DNA of 64,000 bases from Alkalibacterium sp. AK22 (GCF_000585255.1 NZ_JANL01000032.1:1-64000); one strand, 5' to 3'; shown: positions 53,304 to 62,369, numbered from the stretch's first letter. Numbers and translations: made by a program. The notes: generated by a model from the sequence alone, not told the origin.

Positions 53304-54536
53304 TTATTTCCGGGTCTCCTGCTCTTGACTGACGGCCCGCTCCGCTATATTCTGACTGCTAATTTCAGCAACATCGTAGGGTGGACGGATAAAGAAAGTC
53401 AAGGTAAGCCCGAAGACCGCCAAGGCCCCTGCCCACAAAAAAGCCTCTGTCTGATTGGCAGTAGCTGCCAGCAGCACGGGTCCTACAAGGGATGATACAC
53501 CGTATCCCTGGTAGAGAAGACCATAGTTAGCTCCAAAATGATGCTGTCCGTAATAGTCACTGCAAACAGCTGGAAAAGTAGCCAAAAAGCCGCCAAAAGA
53601 ACTGACGATCACTGCCAGCAGAAAGAAGTACGTGACGGCATTGAGTACAATGACATTCAAACCAATCATTGAGAAAGCAGTCAAGGCAAAAAGAATGGCA
53701 AAAACTCTCAGCCTGCCGTAAATATCCGAAAGGGCTCCCCAGCCCAAACGCCCCGCAGCATTGGATACCGCTGCTATGGCTACAGACCAGCCTGCAATTT
53801 GAGGTGAGAGACCCGCGTAATCTCTGGCTATGTCTTGAGACAGGCCGATAATCATCAGGCCACTCAGACTACCGCTGAAAAACATCAACCAAAGCATATA
53901 AAAGGAACTTTTTTTCAGCATCCGGCCCGTTGGAATATCTTGAGCCGTGGCAAACACCTGGCTTTCTTCCATCTTGTCAGGCAGGCGAAGCAGTTGCGCA
54001 CCACTGATTCCTATCAGGCCATAAATCAGTCCCTGGATCATAAACGTTTCAGAAACGCCAAACCTTGCAATCAGTCCAGGCAAAATAAAGTTAAACAGAA
54101 AACTGCCCATACCGAAGGCTCCAATGGTGATACCTGTCACCATGCCTTTTTTCTTTGGGTACCATTTCAAACCTGTCGAAAGTGGTGTCACATAAACCAT
54201 ACCGACACCTATACCTCCCAGCAAGCTATACCCTAAATAAAGGGTCATTAGTGTCGTGGCTTGTGACGCAATGATCAGACCTAAACTGAAGCACACCATG
54301 CCGAGCGTTCCTACAAAACGCGGACCTTTTTTGTCCAGCAGCCGACCCGAAAAAATCGTAACAAAAGCAAAGATAAACACAATTAATGAATAAGCGGTAT
54401 AAACTTCGGTTCTTTCCCAGCCGAACTTGTCAGCCAAGGGCTGGTTAAATAGACTCCAGGTGTAAATCCCCCCGATACAGAGCTGCATCAGCACACCGCC
54501 AAATAAGACTTTCCATCTTGCATTCGAATTTTTCAT
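53304..54536 (-). CDS. OFA-family MFS transporter (oxalate/formate antiporter-like)
   Basis: A 410-residue transporter with 12 predicted helices. The signature CIGGIYTWSLFNQPLADKFG is typical of the OFA group, and GRLLDKKGPR lies between TM2 and TM3. Substrates of the group are small monocarboxylates. The frame opens far upstream at 54668, but AAGGAG precedes three consecutive ATGs (54542, 54539, 54536); the last has the best spacing. It is divergent from the AEC transporter. Confidence 0.85.
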   Translation of the reverse strand: MKNSNARWKVLFGGVLMQLCIGGIYTWSLFNQPLADKFGWERTEVYTAYSLIVFIFAFVTIFSGRLLDKKGPRFVGTLGMVCFSLGLIIASQATTLMTLYLGYSLLGGIGVGMVYVTPLSTGLKWYPKKKGMVTGITIGAFGMGSFLFNFILPGLIARFGVSETFMIQGLIYGLIGISGAQLLRLPDKMEESQVFATAQDIPTGRMLKKSSFYMLWLMFFSGSLSGLMIIGLSQDIARDYAGLSPQIAGWSVAIAAVSNAAGRLGWGALSDIYGRLRVFAILFALTAFSMIGLNVIVLNAVTYFFLLAVIVSSFGGFLATFPAVCSDYYGQHHFGANYGLLYQGYGVSSLVGPVLLAATANQTEAFLWAGALAVFGLTLTFFIRPPYDVAEISSQNIAERAVSQEQETRK

Positions 54537-54686
54537 CATCATTTCTCCTTTACTCAGACAGTATAGCAGATTGATATTTTGAAGTTCAAAGTATTTTTTG
54601 CTGTTTCTGATTTGAGATACTTTTTTAGCTGAAGCTTTCGGAATATAAATGGTATACTGACTTTGCAAGCAGAAAGGAGTTTACAT

Positions 54687-55598
54687 ATGTTCGCTGTTTT
54701 GATCCAGTCATTTCAATTCCTTCTCGTCATTGCCGTTGCCTATCTCTTCAAGCGGGGCAGTATCTTGAAATCAACAGACGGGCTGATTCTTCAAAAAATA
54801 ATCCTGTATCTGACACTCCCCGCTACGATTGTAGTCGGTTTTAACGGGGTCACTGTGGAACCGATTTTGTTTATTATGGTTGCACTCGGGCTTCTTTCCA
54901 ATATACTTCTAATTACTTTTGGTGGTTTTCTATGGCGCAAAAAGACAGCACCCCAGCAGGCTTTAATGATGTTCAGCCAAGCAGGGTACAATATCGGCAA
55001 TTTCACCATTCCTTTTGTACAAGGATTCTTCCCAGCAGCCATCCCCTATATCGGCAGTTTTGATATGGGAAATGCGCTTATGCTTTTTGGTGGCTCCCCT
55101 GTCATTGTCGATCGCATGACCCGACAGGACCACAGTAGTGCAGGCTATTTGAGCCGAATCATCAAACTTTTTAAATCGCCATCTTTTACCGCCTACATTT
55201 TCATGTTTTTACTGGCTCTCTTGGGGATTGTGCTTCCCGATCCCTTAGTGTCTGTTTTTCAGCTTTTCTCAAGTGGCAATGCTTTTTTGTCCATGTTTAT
55301 GGTCGGTTTATATCTGGAGATCACTGTCGACCGAGTATCCTTAAGACGGGTCCGCTACTTGCTTACTGTCCGCTATCTGCTGGCTGTTCTAGTGGCAGCC
55401 GGCTTCTACCTTCTGCTGCCCTTACCTGAGCTTGTCAGGGTTTCCCTTGTACTGGTAGCTTTAGCGCCAATCGGGACTGTATCGACAATCAACATGATCA
55501 TTTACGGCAATCCACGCTCTTTTTCCAGTTTCCTTTCATCCGTCAGTATCATATTTTCACTGATTCTTATGACTCTTTCCCTGCTGCTCATTATGTAG
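54687..55598 (+). CDS. AEC-family permease (auxin efflux carrier-like)
   Basis: A 303-residue protein with about 9-10 membrane helices. It shows LPATIVVGFNG near the start, and the family pattern QAGYNIGNFTIPFVQGFF. AEC proteins in lactic acid bacteria carry malate and related acids. AAAGGAG is eight bases before the ATG at 54687; the frame also contains an earlier TTG. The substrate is not known. Divergence from the OFA transporter may indicate shared control of organic acid transport. Confidence 0.85.
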   Translation: MFAVLIQSFQFLLVIAVAYLFKRGSILKSTDGLILQKIILYLTLPATIVVGFNGVTVEPILFIMVALGLLSNILLITFGGFLWRKKTAPQQALMMFSQAGYNIGNFTIPFVQGFFPAAIPYIGSFDMGNALMLFGGSPVIVDRMTRQDHSSAGYLSRIIKLFKSPSFTAYIFMFLLALLGIVLPDPLVSVFQLFSSGNAFLSMFMVGLYLEITVDRVSLRRVRYLLTVRYLLAVLVAAGFYLLLPLPELVRVSLVLVALAPIGTVSTINMIIYGNPRSFSSFLSSVSIIFSLILMTLSLLLIM

Positions 55599-55624
55599 CC
55601 TGACCTGCTTTTTCAGGTAAAAAA

Positions 55625-55661
55625 CCTCAGGCTTGTCCCTATGAAAGCGGGCAGCCTGAGG
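55625..55661 (-). terminator. Terminator of the pspC-like gene
   Basis: CCTCAGGCT/AGCCTGAGG with further pairing inside; six T on the minus strand. Confidence 0.85.
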
Positions 55662-55685
55662 CCTCACGATATAAATAGGACTGTA

Positions 55686-55862
55686 TCAATAGTCATCTGG
55701 TATAATCAGTGCCAGAACAATGTAAAGGGGCAAATTAGGCGGCAGGATGATAAACAGAATTCTCACAGCCAAAGAAGATATGCCAAAAAATTCGGCAATT
55801 CCCCCGCATACTCCAAACAAGACACGGTCACTGGAAGACTTTCTCAATTTTCTATCACTCAT
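55686..55862 (-). CDS. PspC-domain membrane protein
   Basis: A 58-residue PspC-domain protein. The family motif is complete: VLFGVCGGIAEFFG, then LAVRILFIIL. GGAGG is eight bases before the ATG at 55862, so the longer 77-codon frame is not used. It is expected in the membrane with a role in envelope stress. It lies 73 bases downstream of corA on the same strand and may be transcribed with it. Confidence 0.85.
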   Translation of the reverse strand: MSDRKLRKSSSDRVLFGVCGGIAEFFGISSLAVRILFIILPPNLPLYIVLALIIPDDY

Positions 55863-55935
55863 ATATTTTCCTCCTCTTTTTCTTATGTCTACCTTAACTG
55901 TATACAGATTGTCCCGCAACTAAAATCCCTTATGC

Positions 55936-56862
55936 TCATAAATATTCCTTTCGCTTAAGATAGACAGCAACCGCTGCTCCTAAAACAATGGATACGGCAA
56001 TCACCACCAGCGTTTCTGCCGGAGACTCTCTACCTGCGAGCCCGCCTGTGTTCATACCAAACAGACTGAAAATCAGGGTTGGAATCGAGATAACCAGCGC
56101 CACAGATTCTAAAAATTCCATTATACTATTCAGCTTATTGTCGATGCTGTCTGAAATCAACCCACTTGTTGACTCAATCAGCTCCTGATATAAATGACTG
56201 GTATACTGTGTTTTTTTCAACTTGAGTGCTACTTCGGCTCTTTTATTTACGGGGGTCAGTGTTTTGAACCGTTTTTCTCCCAACCACTGGGATAATGCCT
56301 CTTCGAGATCATCGATCCGACGGGAAAAGACAACCACATTCTGCTCCAGTTCAGTCAGATCCAGCAGGACACTTCGGTTTGCCTTCTCTTTTGCTTCAGT
56401 TGTGACCCTGTCGATCCGCGGCTGAATGCTATTCAGCTCTTTGTCAATTCCCTCACAGGCTGACAGCATCCTGTCGACCATAATAGTGTAAGGGCTCTCA
56501 CCGGTCTCCAGCTTTTTCTGAATTCGGGAAGGATCCTCTTTACTTAACAGTAGCAAGGCCATCTTGTCAGTATATATGAAAGTTACCGACTGGTCTGCTC
56601 CCTCGTTACTAACATAGGATCTGTCCTGCCAAAGCGGTATATGCAGCATGTAGACAGGCTCATGGTAAAAGGTCTCTAGCTCCAAGAAAAAAGCTAGACT
56701 TCTTTCTTCAGCCAGCTTAAAGCAGACAGCCGGAAGATGCTGCTCTTTTTTCACCTGTTTAATTTCTTCTGCTGATGGCGAAGACAGCAGAAGCCAGTTT
56801 ATGTCAGCATCTTTATGCACTTTTTCAGCTCCACAGTGAACTTTTACACCTGTTATAAGCAT
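55936..56862 (-). CDS. corA: CorA-family divalent cation transporter
   Basis: A 308-residue CorA/MIT protein. A long soluble N-terminal part with a helical stalk is followed by two C-terminal membrane helices. The selectivity motif GMN is present in FSLFGMNTGGLAG. AGAGG suits the ATG at 56862 (GTG 56871 opens the frame). A second Mg2+ transporter family, beside mgtE in this window. Some CorA proteins carry Co2+ or Ni2+; this cannot be decided here. Confidence 0.9.
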   Translation of the reverse strand: MLITGVKVHCGAEKVHKDADINWLLLSSPSAEEIKQVKKEQHLPAVCFKLAEERSLAFFLELETFYHEPVYMLHIPLWQDRSYVSNEGADQSVTFIYTDKMALLLLSKEDPSRIQKKLETGESPYTIMVDRMLSACEGIDKELNSIQPRIDRVTTEAKEKANRSVLLDLTELEQNVVVFSRRIDDLEEALSQWLGEKRFKTLTPVNKRAEVALKLKKTQYTSHLYQELIESTSGLISDSIDNKLNSIMEFLESVALVISIPTLIFSLFGMNTGGLAGRESPAETLVVIAVSIVLGAAVAVYLKRKEYL

Positions 56863-56959
56863 CCTGGCCACCTCTTTTTATCTTTGTCCTCATCATACTC
56901 TTTACTGACTGGTTTCTTCCAGAAAATGCACTGCAAAAGTCAGAAAAATAAATAGGCAA

Positions 56960-57763
56960 ATGCCCCCTACTGAGGTACACTCTATCTATACAGTGACTTT
57001 AAAGGAGGTGAAGGAAGCTGTAAATGGCAGTTTCCCATATATGTTGGTCCCTTTTCTATTAGCGAGCGGTTTTGCCCTTGTTCATTTTCTTTCGATTCAC
57101 CTCAATCTTCCAAAGCAACGGTTGAGGATGTTCCTTTCCTTTTCTGCCGGTGTGGGCATTGCGTATGTCTTTATTCACCTCTGGCCTCAAGTGGCCGAAC
57201 ACCAGGCTGAAGCGGAAGAATCAATCAGCTGGCTTTCTGGTCATGTGCTACACTACTCCCTCTATATCACTTCACTATTTGGACTGGCTTTATTTTATAC
57301 ACTGGACCGGCTTATCTCCCGGGCTTATGAATCAGAAGAGACGACCGACCCGAATCTCATCGAATCCCGTCTGTTCTGGGCCCATATCTCTTTTTTTGCT
57401 CTTTACAATGCGATGATTGGATATCTGCTGAATCACCTCGAGTCTCTAGACCGGACAGTGCTTATTTTCACTGTCGCCTTCGGTCTGCATTTTATTACCA
57501 ATGACTGGGGTCTAAGGCATCATCACGAAAAGGTCTATGATAGCTACGGAAGACATGTCTTGTCTTTATCCATACTCTTAGGATATCTCCTGGGAGCCCT
57601 GACTGATCTGCCGCCTTATTTTATCGGCAGTCTGGAAGCTTTCATTGCAGGCGGAATGACCTTGAATGTGATCAAGCATGAGCTACCTTCGGAGCGGGAT
57701 GGAAATCTGGAAGGCTTTCTGTCAGGCATTCTCAGTGCAGGTATTCTGTTCGTGCTGATCTGA
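56960..57763 (+). CDS. ZIP-like membrane protein, start uncertain
   Basis: A protein of up to 267 residues with seven or eight membrane helices. The layout, with HLWPQVAEH in an early helix and EAFIAGGMTLNVIKHELP in a late one, resembles ZIP metal transporters, but canonical HxxE-type ligands are only partly present. The ATG at 56960 has no SD. A strong AAAGGAGGTG lies at 57001-57010 with no well-spaced in-frame start after it. The first membrane helix begins at residue 27, so the protein could also start further in. Confidence 0.6.
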   Translation: MPPTEVHSIYTVTLKEVKEAVNGSFPYMLVPFLLASGFALVHFLSIHLNLPKQRLRMFLSFSAGVGIAYVFIHLWPQVAEHQAEAEESISWLSGHVLHYSLYITSLFGLALFYTLDRLISRAYESEETTDPNLIESRLFWAHISFFALYNAMIGYLLNHLESLDRTVLIFTVAFGLHFITNDWGLRHHHEKVYDSYGRHVLSLSILLGYLLGALTDLPPYFIGSLEAFIAGGMTLNVIKHELPSERDGNLEGFLSGILSAGILFVLI

Positions 57764-57807
57764 CTGTACTCTTCCCGCTTTCTATAGCGGGGCATTAGCT
57801 ATCTTTT

Positions 57808-57908
57808 AAAAAAAGCCTCACTCATTCTGCCGCTGCTGTATAGTGACCCCAAAAGTCTAACTTTTTGGGGTCACTATACAGGGCTAAACAGGTGCGTGAG
57901 GCCTTTTT
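57808..57908. terminator. Bidirectional terminator with a palindrome in its loop
   Basis: GCCTCAC (57815-57821) and GTGAGGC (57896-57902) pair; seven A precede and five T follow, so it serves the ZIP-like gene and the rib operon. Its loop is unusually long because it contains the palindrome at 57836-57881. Confidence 0.75.
57836..57881. repeat. 46-base palindrome resembling abutted IS3-family ends
   Basis: CTGTATAGTGACCCCAAAAG (then T; 57836-57856) is repeated inverted at 57860-57881 with one extra A/T and a three-base loop. The TGACCCCAAAAAGT stretch looks like the terminal inverted repeats of IS3/IS150-group elements. No transposase lies between. Confidence 0.75.
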
Positions 57909-57948
57909 ACTGTGGTGCAAGCTTATAAATATTGGCAATGTTACTTGC

Positions 57949-58611
57949 TTAGAGTAAGTTTTTCAGTTCGCTGATATTATGAATGATCTTGTCGGCTGCT
58001 GATAATTCGCTTCCTTGCCCAAAACCATATGTGCAGCCGACAGCATGCACACCCTCCACTTCTCCTGCTTCGATATCTTGAAAACGGTCGCCCACAATCA
58101 GTAACTCTCCTTTGTAGTCGTCTTTAAACAGCTCAACAATCTCTTTTTTGCTTTTCTTGAACGCGTACTGCTCAGAGCAGTAAAAGGCATCAAAATAGTA
58201 ATTTAGACCAAAGGCTTGCCGGTGGCGTTCCATGTAGCTTACTGAGCAGTTACTCAAGAAAATCAATTGGTAGCCCTTGTCTTTCAAATAGTCGAGGGTC
58301 TGTATCGCTTCCGGATATAATGCCGCTTGCCCCTCCTCTATTTTTTCAAGCATAGTCTGGCCGATGATATTAGAAGCCTTTGTCTGAAAAGCTGCTTCCA
58401 AGTCCGGCATAAACGCTTCCCACATCTCTTTTTTACTATAACCAAGCCAGCGCGTGATATCCGCTTCTTCCCATTCTTCAGGTTCAGCTTTGCCTGCCTT
58501 TACCAGATACTGATAGGCTTTCAGAAAAGCCGGAATGTAAATGCGCCTGCTGTCATGAAGCGTTCCGTCATAGTCAAAAATAACCGTCTGCACTCCATCA
58601 AAAGGTGTCAT
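57949..58611 (-). CDS. HAD-family phosphatase, fifth gene of the rib operon
   Basis: A 220-residue HAD hydrolase. Motif I DYDGTLHDS, motif II LIFLSNCS, the conserved Lys in FKKSKKEIV and motif IV VGDRFQDIEAGE are all present, with an alpha-helical cap. It is similar to phosphoglycolate-like members. It starts two bases after the ribH stop. Riboflavin synthesis needs a phosphatase for the pyrimidine intermediate, a step done in other bacteria by HAD enzymes (YcsE, YigB); this gene is a good candidate. That is inference from position. Confidence 0.85.
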   Translation of the reverse strand: MTPFDGVQTVIFDYDGTLHDSRRIYIPAFLKAYQYLVKAGKAEPEEWEEADITRWLGYSKKEMWEAFMPDLEAAFQTKASNIIGQTMLEKIEEGQAALYPEAIQTLDYLKDKGYQLIFLSNCSVSYMERHRQAFGLNYYFDAFYCSEQYAFKKSKKEIVELFKDDYKGELLIVGDRFQDIEAGEVEGVHAVGCTYGFGQGSELSAADKIIHNISELKNLL

Positions 58612-58613
58612 GC

Positions 58614-59075
58614 TTACAGCTTCTTCATCAGGTTGGCCATTTCGATTGCACCAACAGTGACTTCTGACCCTTTGTTTCCGGCTTTGGTTCCTGCCCGTTC
58701 AATCGCCTGTTCAATTGTGTCGACAGTCAGTACACCAAACAGTACCGGTACACCCGTGCTGCTAGCTGCATGAGAGACGCCTTTAGCTACTTCTGCACAG
58801 ACGTGGTCATAGTGAGACGTCGCTCCACGAATGACCGCTCCCAGAGTCACCACCGCATCGTACTGTCCCGAGGCGGCCATTTTCTGAGCAGCCATTGGGA
58901 TTTCGAAAGCGCCCGGCACCCAAGCGACAGTAATATCATCTTCATTCATGCCATGACGTTTCAGGGTATCAACTGCCCCGTCCAGTAGGCGCGAGCCAAT
59001 AAAGTCGTTGAAGCGGGCCACAACGATCCCGATTTTTAAATCCTGTGCAGTTAAGTGTCCTTCAATCATTTTCAT
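58614..59075 (-). CDS. ribH: 6,7-dimethyl-8-ribityllumazine synthase
   Basis: A 153-residue enzyme that condenses the ribitylamino-pyrimidine with dihydroxybutanone phosphate. The motifs [27 protein letters not shown] and [15 protein letters not shown] are present. The frame opens at 59120, but GGAGG is nine bases before the ATG at 59075, which gives the usual length. It is fourth in the operon. Confidence 0.95.
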   Translation of the reverse strand: MKMIEGHLTAQDLKIGIVVARFNDFIGSRLLDGAVDTLKRHGMNEDDITVAWVPGAFEIPMAAQKMAASGQYDAVVTLGAVIRGATSHYDHVCAEVAKGVSHAASSTGVPVLFGVLTVDTIEQAIERAGTKAGNKGSEVTVGAIEMANLMKKL

Positions 59076-59129
59076 TTTATATATCCTCCAATAGATGTTT
59101 TTATAGTATTTTATTGCCAAAAATCGGTA

Positions 59130-60323
59130 TTAGTATTCCAGGTAATGTCCCATCTTGTCCTGCTTGGTCTTCAGGTAATCCCTATCCTCAGCGAATAAAT
59201 CCATCTGGATCGGCAGACGTCTTTCAACCGTCAGTCCGTATTTATCAAGACTGGAAACTTTCAGCGGGTTATTGGTCATCAGGTTCAACCGACTGATACC
59301 CAAATCGTCAAACATCTGCTTACACTCATAGTACTCCCTTGAATCGACCGGCAAACCGAGCTTCAGATTGGCTTCGATTGTATCATGCCCCTGATCCTGC
59401 AGGGCATAAGCCTTAATTTTATTGACCAGTCCAATCCCACGTCCTTCCTGACGCATGTAAAGCAGTACACCACGGCCCTCTTCAGCAATTTTCTCCATCG
59501 CCGCATCCAATTGCTGTCCGCAGTCACACTTTTTGGAGCCAAAGACATCTCCGGTCAGACATTCCGAATGAATCCGGCACAGGACCGGTTCACCGTCTGA
59601 TACATCTCCCTTGACCAGTGCCACATGATGCTCGCCGGTGAACTTGTGCTCATAGGCGTAAATGTCAAATTCACCAAATTTGGTTGGCAGTTTTGCCTTA
59701 GATTCCCTGAAAATAACTTGTTCGTGCGCTTTGCGGTATTCGATCAGTTCACTTATGGTGGCCATTTTCATGTCATGTGTTTTTGCAAAGGCCTCCAGGT
59801 CATCACGTCTGGCCATCGACCCGTCATCATTCATGATTTCGCAGCACAGGCCAACGGGCTTGAGTCCGGCCAGGCGCATCAAGTCAACCGTTGCTTCCGT
59901 GTGTCCGTTTCTGGACAATACACCCCCATCAACCGCTTCAAGCGGAAACATATGCCCTGGCCGCTTGAAGTCTTCAGGCCGGGTACCTTCCTCAACGGTC
60001 TTGATTGCAGTCAGTGAGCGCTCCATGGCTGAGATACCGGTGGTTGTGTCCACATGATCGATTGATACAGTAAAGGCCGTCGTATGCTCGTCTGTATTGT
60101 AAAGACTCATCTGAGACAGGCCGAGTTTTTTAGTGTAATCTCTGGTCATCGGAATACAGATCAGTCCCCGGGCATACTTTGCCATGAAGTTGACATTCTC
60201 CGGACTGGCAAATTCGGCCGCACAGACAATGTCCCCTTCGTTTTCCCTGTCTTCGTCATCTACAATAATCACATTTTTTCCCTGTTTCAGATCTTCCAGC
60301 AGGTCTTCGATTTTGTCAAACAT
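59130..60323 (-). CDS. ribBA: Bifunctional RibBA (DHBP synthase / GTP cyclohydrolase II)
   Basis: A 397-residue fusion. The N-terminal half makes dihydroxybutanone phosphate (DDEDRENEGDIV, FKRPGHMFPLEAV). The C-terminal half is GTP cyclohydrolase II with the zinc cysteines in CLTGDVFGSKKCDCGQQL and the catalytic RQEGRGIGL. GGAG is seven bases before the ATG at 60323; the longer frame to 60356 meets the ribE stop. It starts the pathway from GTP and ribulose 5-phosphate. Confidence 0.95.
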   Translation of the reverse strand: MFDKIEDLLEDLKQGKNVIIVDDEDRENEGDIVCAAEFASPENVNFMAKYARGLICIPMTRDYTKKLGLSQMSLYNTDEHTTAFTVSIDHVDTTTGISAMERSLTAIKTVEEGTRPEDFKRPGHMFPLEAVDGGVLSRNGHTEATVDLMRLAGLKPVGLCCEIMNDDGSMARRDDLEAFAKTHDMKMATISELIEYRKAHEQVIFRESKAKLPTKFGEFDIYAYEHKFTGEHHVALVKGDVSDGEPVLCRIHSECLTGDVFGSKKCDCGQQLDAAMEKIAEEGRGVLLYMRQEGRGIGLVNKIKAYALQDQGHDTIEANLKLGLPVDSREYYECKQMFDDLGISRLNLMTNNPLKVSSLDKYGLTVERRLPIQMDLFAEDRDYLKTKQDKMGHYLEY

Positions 60324-60355
60324 CTTGTCACTCCTCTTGTCATTCACTGTCTGCA

Positions 60356-61006
60356 TCAGGCAAAACCGTTATGTTTCAGGTAAGTCTCAGTCAGTTTTTT
60401 CTGGTTGTTTTCTTCACTGGATAAGCCCAGCAGTTTTTCCACATATTTTCCAATCAGGTCACATTCCAGATTGACCCGATCTCCTACCTTGTGCTGAAGC
60501 AGGGTTGTTTCATCCGCCGTATGCGGAATAATCGACACCTGGAAATCTCGGCCGGAGACTTTAGCAACCGTCAGGCTGATCCCGTCGATTGCAATCGATC
60601 CTTTTTCAATAATGTACTTGAGTAGGGACGGATCGGCCTGAACTGTCACCCAGACGGCATTGTCATCTTTTCTGAAATGACTGATGACTCCCGTTCCGTC
60701 AATATGGCCGGAGACCATATGTCCGCCCAACCTAGTTTGCAGATTCAAGGCCCGTTCGAGATTCAGACGGCTGCCGTTTTTTAATGCGCCTAGGGCCGTC
60801 CGGTCAAGTGTTTCTGACATGACATCAGCCTTGAACGTCTGGCTGTCCATGTCCGTAATGGTGAGACAGACACCATTGGTCATAATGCTGTCTCCAATAT
60901 GAGCATCCTCAAGTACCTTCTGAGCCTTTACGGTAAGGACACTGGATTTAGCTCCTTTTTGAATACTGCTGATGGTGCCTATCTCCTCTACAATTCCGGT
61001 AAACAT
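60356..61006 (-). CDS. ribE: Riboflavin synthase alpha subunit
   Basis: A 216-residue trimeric riboflavin synthase made of two lumazine-binding barrels. N-terminal MFTGIVEEIGTI and the repeated GGHMVSGHIDGTG are diagnostic. It dismutates two dimethylribityllumazines to riboflavin. It is second in the operon, 30 bases after ribD. GGAG precedes the ATG. Confidence 0.95.
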   Translation of the reverse strand: MFTGIVEEIGTISSIQKGAKSSVLTVKAQKVLEDAHIGDSIMTNGVCLTITDMDSQTFKADVMSETLDRTALGALKNGSRLNLERALNLQTRLGGHMVSGHIDGTGVISHFRKDDNAVWVTVQADPSLLKYIIEKGSIAIDGISLTVAKVSGRDFQVSIIPHTADETTLLQHKVGDRVNLECDLIGKYVEKLLGLSSEENNQKKLTETYLKHNGFA

Positions 61007-61036
61007 ATTTGACTCTCCTTTGTTCTTTAGTACAGA

Positions 61037-62149
61037 TTAATAGGCGTCACTGCGCCTCTCTTTTATATAAGCCTCAATAAATACATCTTCTTCAATACGG
61101 CTGACTTCCATATTACTAATGCCGTATGCCTCATGCATATGTTGGACCCCTTCACCTCTCACCGGGTACAGAGCTTTGTCACCCCCAAGTAGTTTGGGCG
61201 CCAGGTAAATATGAAGCTTGTTGACCACTTTAGCTTTTAGAGCAGATGCATTCAGGGTGCCTCCACCTTCCAGTAGAATACTGTCAATCCCTCTGGTCCC
61301 ACTCAACTGCAGTACTTTTTGGAGATCAACTTGGCCATCTCTTTCAGCAGTTACGATGACTTCGATTCCCATCGACTGCAGGTGCTGTCGTTTACTTGAA
61401 TCAGCCTTTTCTGTCGTAAAAATAAGCGTTTTAGCTGTGTCCTGTTCTTTCAAAACGGCCGCATCAAAGGGAATTTGGAGCCTGCTGTCCAGAATCAGAC
61501 GGGTCGGGCTGCTGTAGTCCTCCAGACGGCAGGTCAGCCTCGGATCGTCTGCGAGCACTGTATTGATTCCGACCATAATGGCTGATAAGGTTCCTCTAAG
61601 TTTATGCGCATGGATTCTCGAAGATTCAGAGGAAATCCACTGGGATTCCCCGCTTTTAGTTGCGATTTTTCCGTCCAGCGTCATCGCATATTTCATGACA
61701 ACATAAGGTCTGCCGGTTGTGATGTAGTGATTGAACACCTCATTCAGCTTCAGGCTTTCGGCTTCCAGGACGCCTGTAGTCACGTCGATGCCAGCCTCCT
61801 CGAGGCGCTTAATCCCTCTGCCGGCAACGAGGGGGTTCGGATCTTTAGCCGCAATCACTACACGCTTAAACTGCTCTTTGACCAGCAAGTCGGCACAAGG
61901 GGGTGTACGGCCGACATGTGAGCAAGGTTCAAGCGTGACATAAATAGTTGCCCCCTTAACAGACTCCTTAGCTGAGCGGACAGCCAAGACTTCCGCATGC
62001 GCTTCCCCGGCTTTGTGATGATAGCCTTCACCAATAATTCGGCCATCCTTAACGATCACAGCCCCGACCAGCGGGTTGGGTGAGGTTTGGCCTCTGGCTT
62101 TTTCAGCCAGCTTTAATGCTTTTTTCATGTAATCTGTGTCGGTATACAT
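61037..62149 (-). CDS. ribD: Bifunctional riboflavin deaminase/reductase
   Basis: A 370-residue enzyme for steps two and three of the pathway. The N-terminal deaminase has the zinc site HAEVLA and TLEPCSHVGRTPPC; the C-terminal reductase has MKYAMTLDGKIATKSGES and LLEGGGTLN. The frame opens at 62221 inside the leader. AGAGGTG fits the ATG at 62149. It is the first gene behind the FMN riboswitch. Confidence 0.95.
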   Translation of the reverse strand: MYTDTDYMKKALKLAEKARGQTSPNPLVGAVIVKDGRIIGEGYHHKAGEAHAEVLAVRSAKESVKGATIYVTLEPCSHVGRTPPCADLLVKEQFKRVVIAAKDPNPLVAGRGIKRLEEAGIDVTTGVLEAESLKLNEVFNHYITTGRPYVVMKYAMTLDGKIATKSGESQWISSESSRIHAHKLRGTLSAIMVGINTVLADDPRLTCRLEDYSSPTRLILDSRLQIPFDAAVLKEQDTAKTLIFTTEKADSSKRQHLQSMGIEVIVTAERDGQVDLQKVLQLSGTRGIDSILLEGGGTLNASALKAKVVNKLHIYLAPKLLGGDKALYPVRGEGVQHMHEAYGISNMEVSRIEEDVFIEAYIKERRSDAY

Positions 62150-62168
62150 GCTTTCACCTCTAAAATAA

Positions 62169-62193
62169 CCCTGAATCACAGACGGATTCAGGG
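62169..62193 (-). promoter_or_regulatory. Second hairpin directly ahead of the ribD ribosome binding site
   Basis: CCCTGAATC/GATTCAGGG with a seven-base loop. On the minus strand it is followed by TTATTTT and then AGAGGTG, so it could act as a second attenuator or influence initiation. Confidence 0.6.
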
Positions 62194-62256
62194 CTTGGTT
62201 TGTTTGTTCACTGGCACACAAAATAATCGCGGCTTCTGCTCAGCTGCCTTGTCCGT

Positions 62257-62290
62257 AAAAAAAGCCCTGGAATACAATGATTCCAGGGCT
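62257..62290 (-). terminator. Riboswitch expression-platform terminator
   Basis: AGCCCTGGAAT/ATTCCAGGGCT with a six-base loop, then seven T on the minus strand. It lies between the FMN aptamer and ribD. Confidence 0.88.
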
Positions 62291-62369
62291 CGAGTCAAGA
62301 CTGCAGCCGTACTTTAATACACCAGACCCAAAGGTCTGACTGCAGACGGATTTTATCTGTGTGTCTCTT

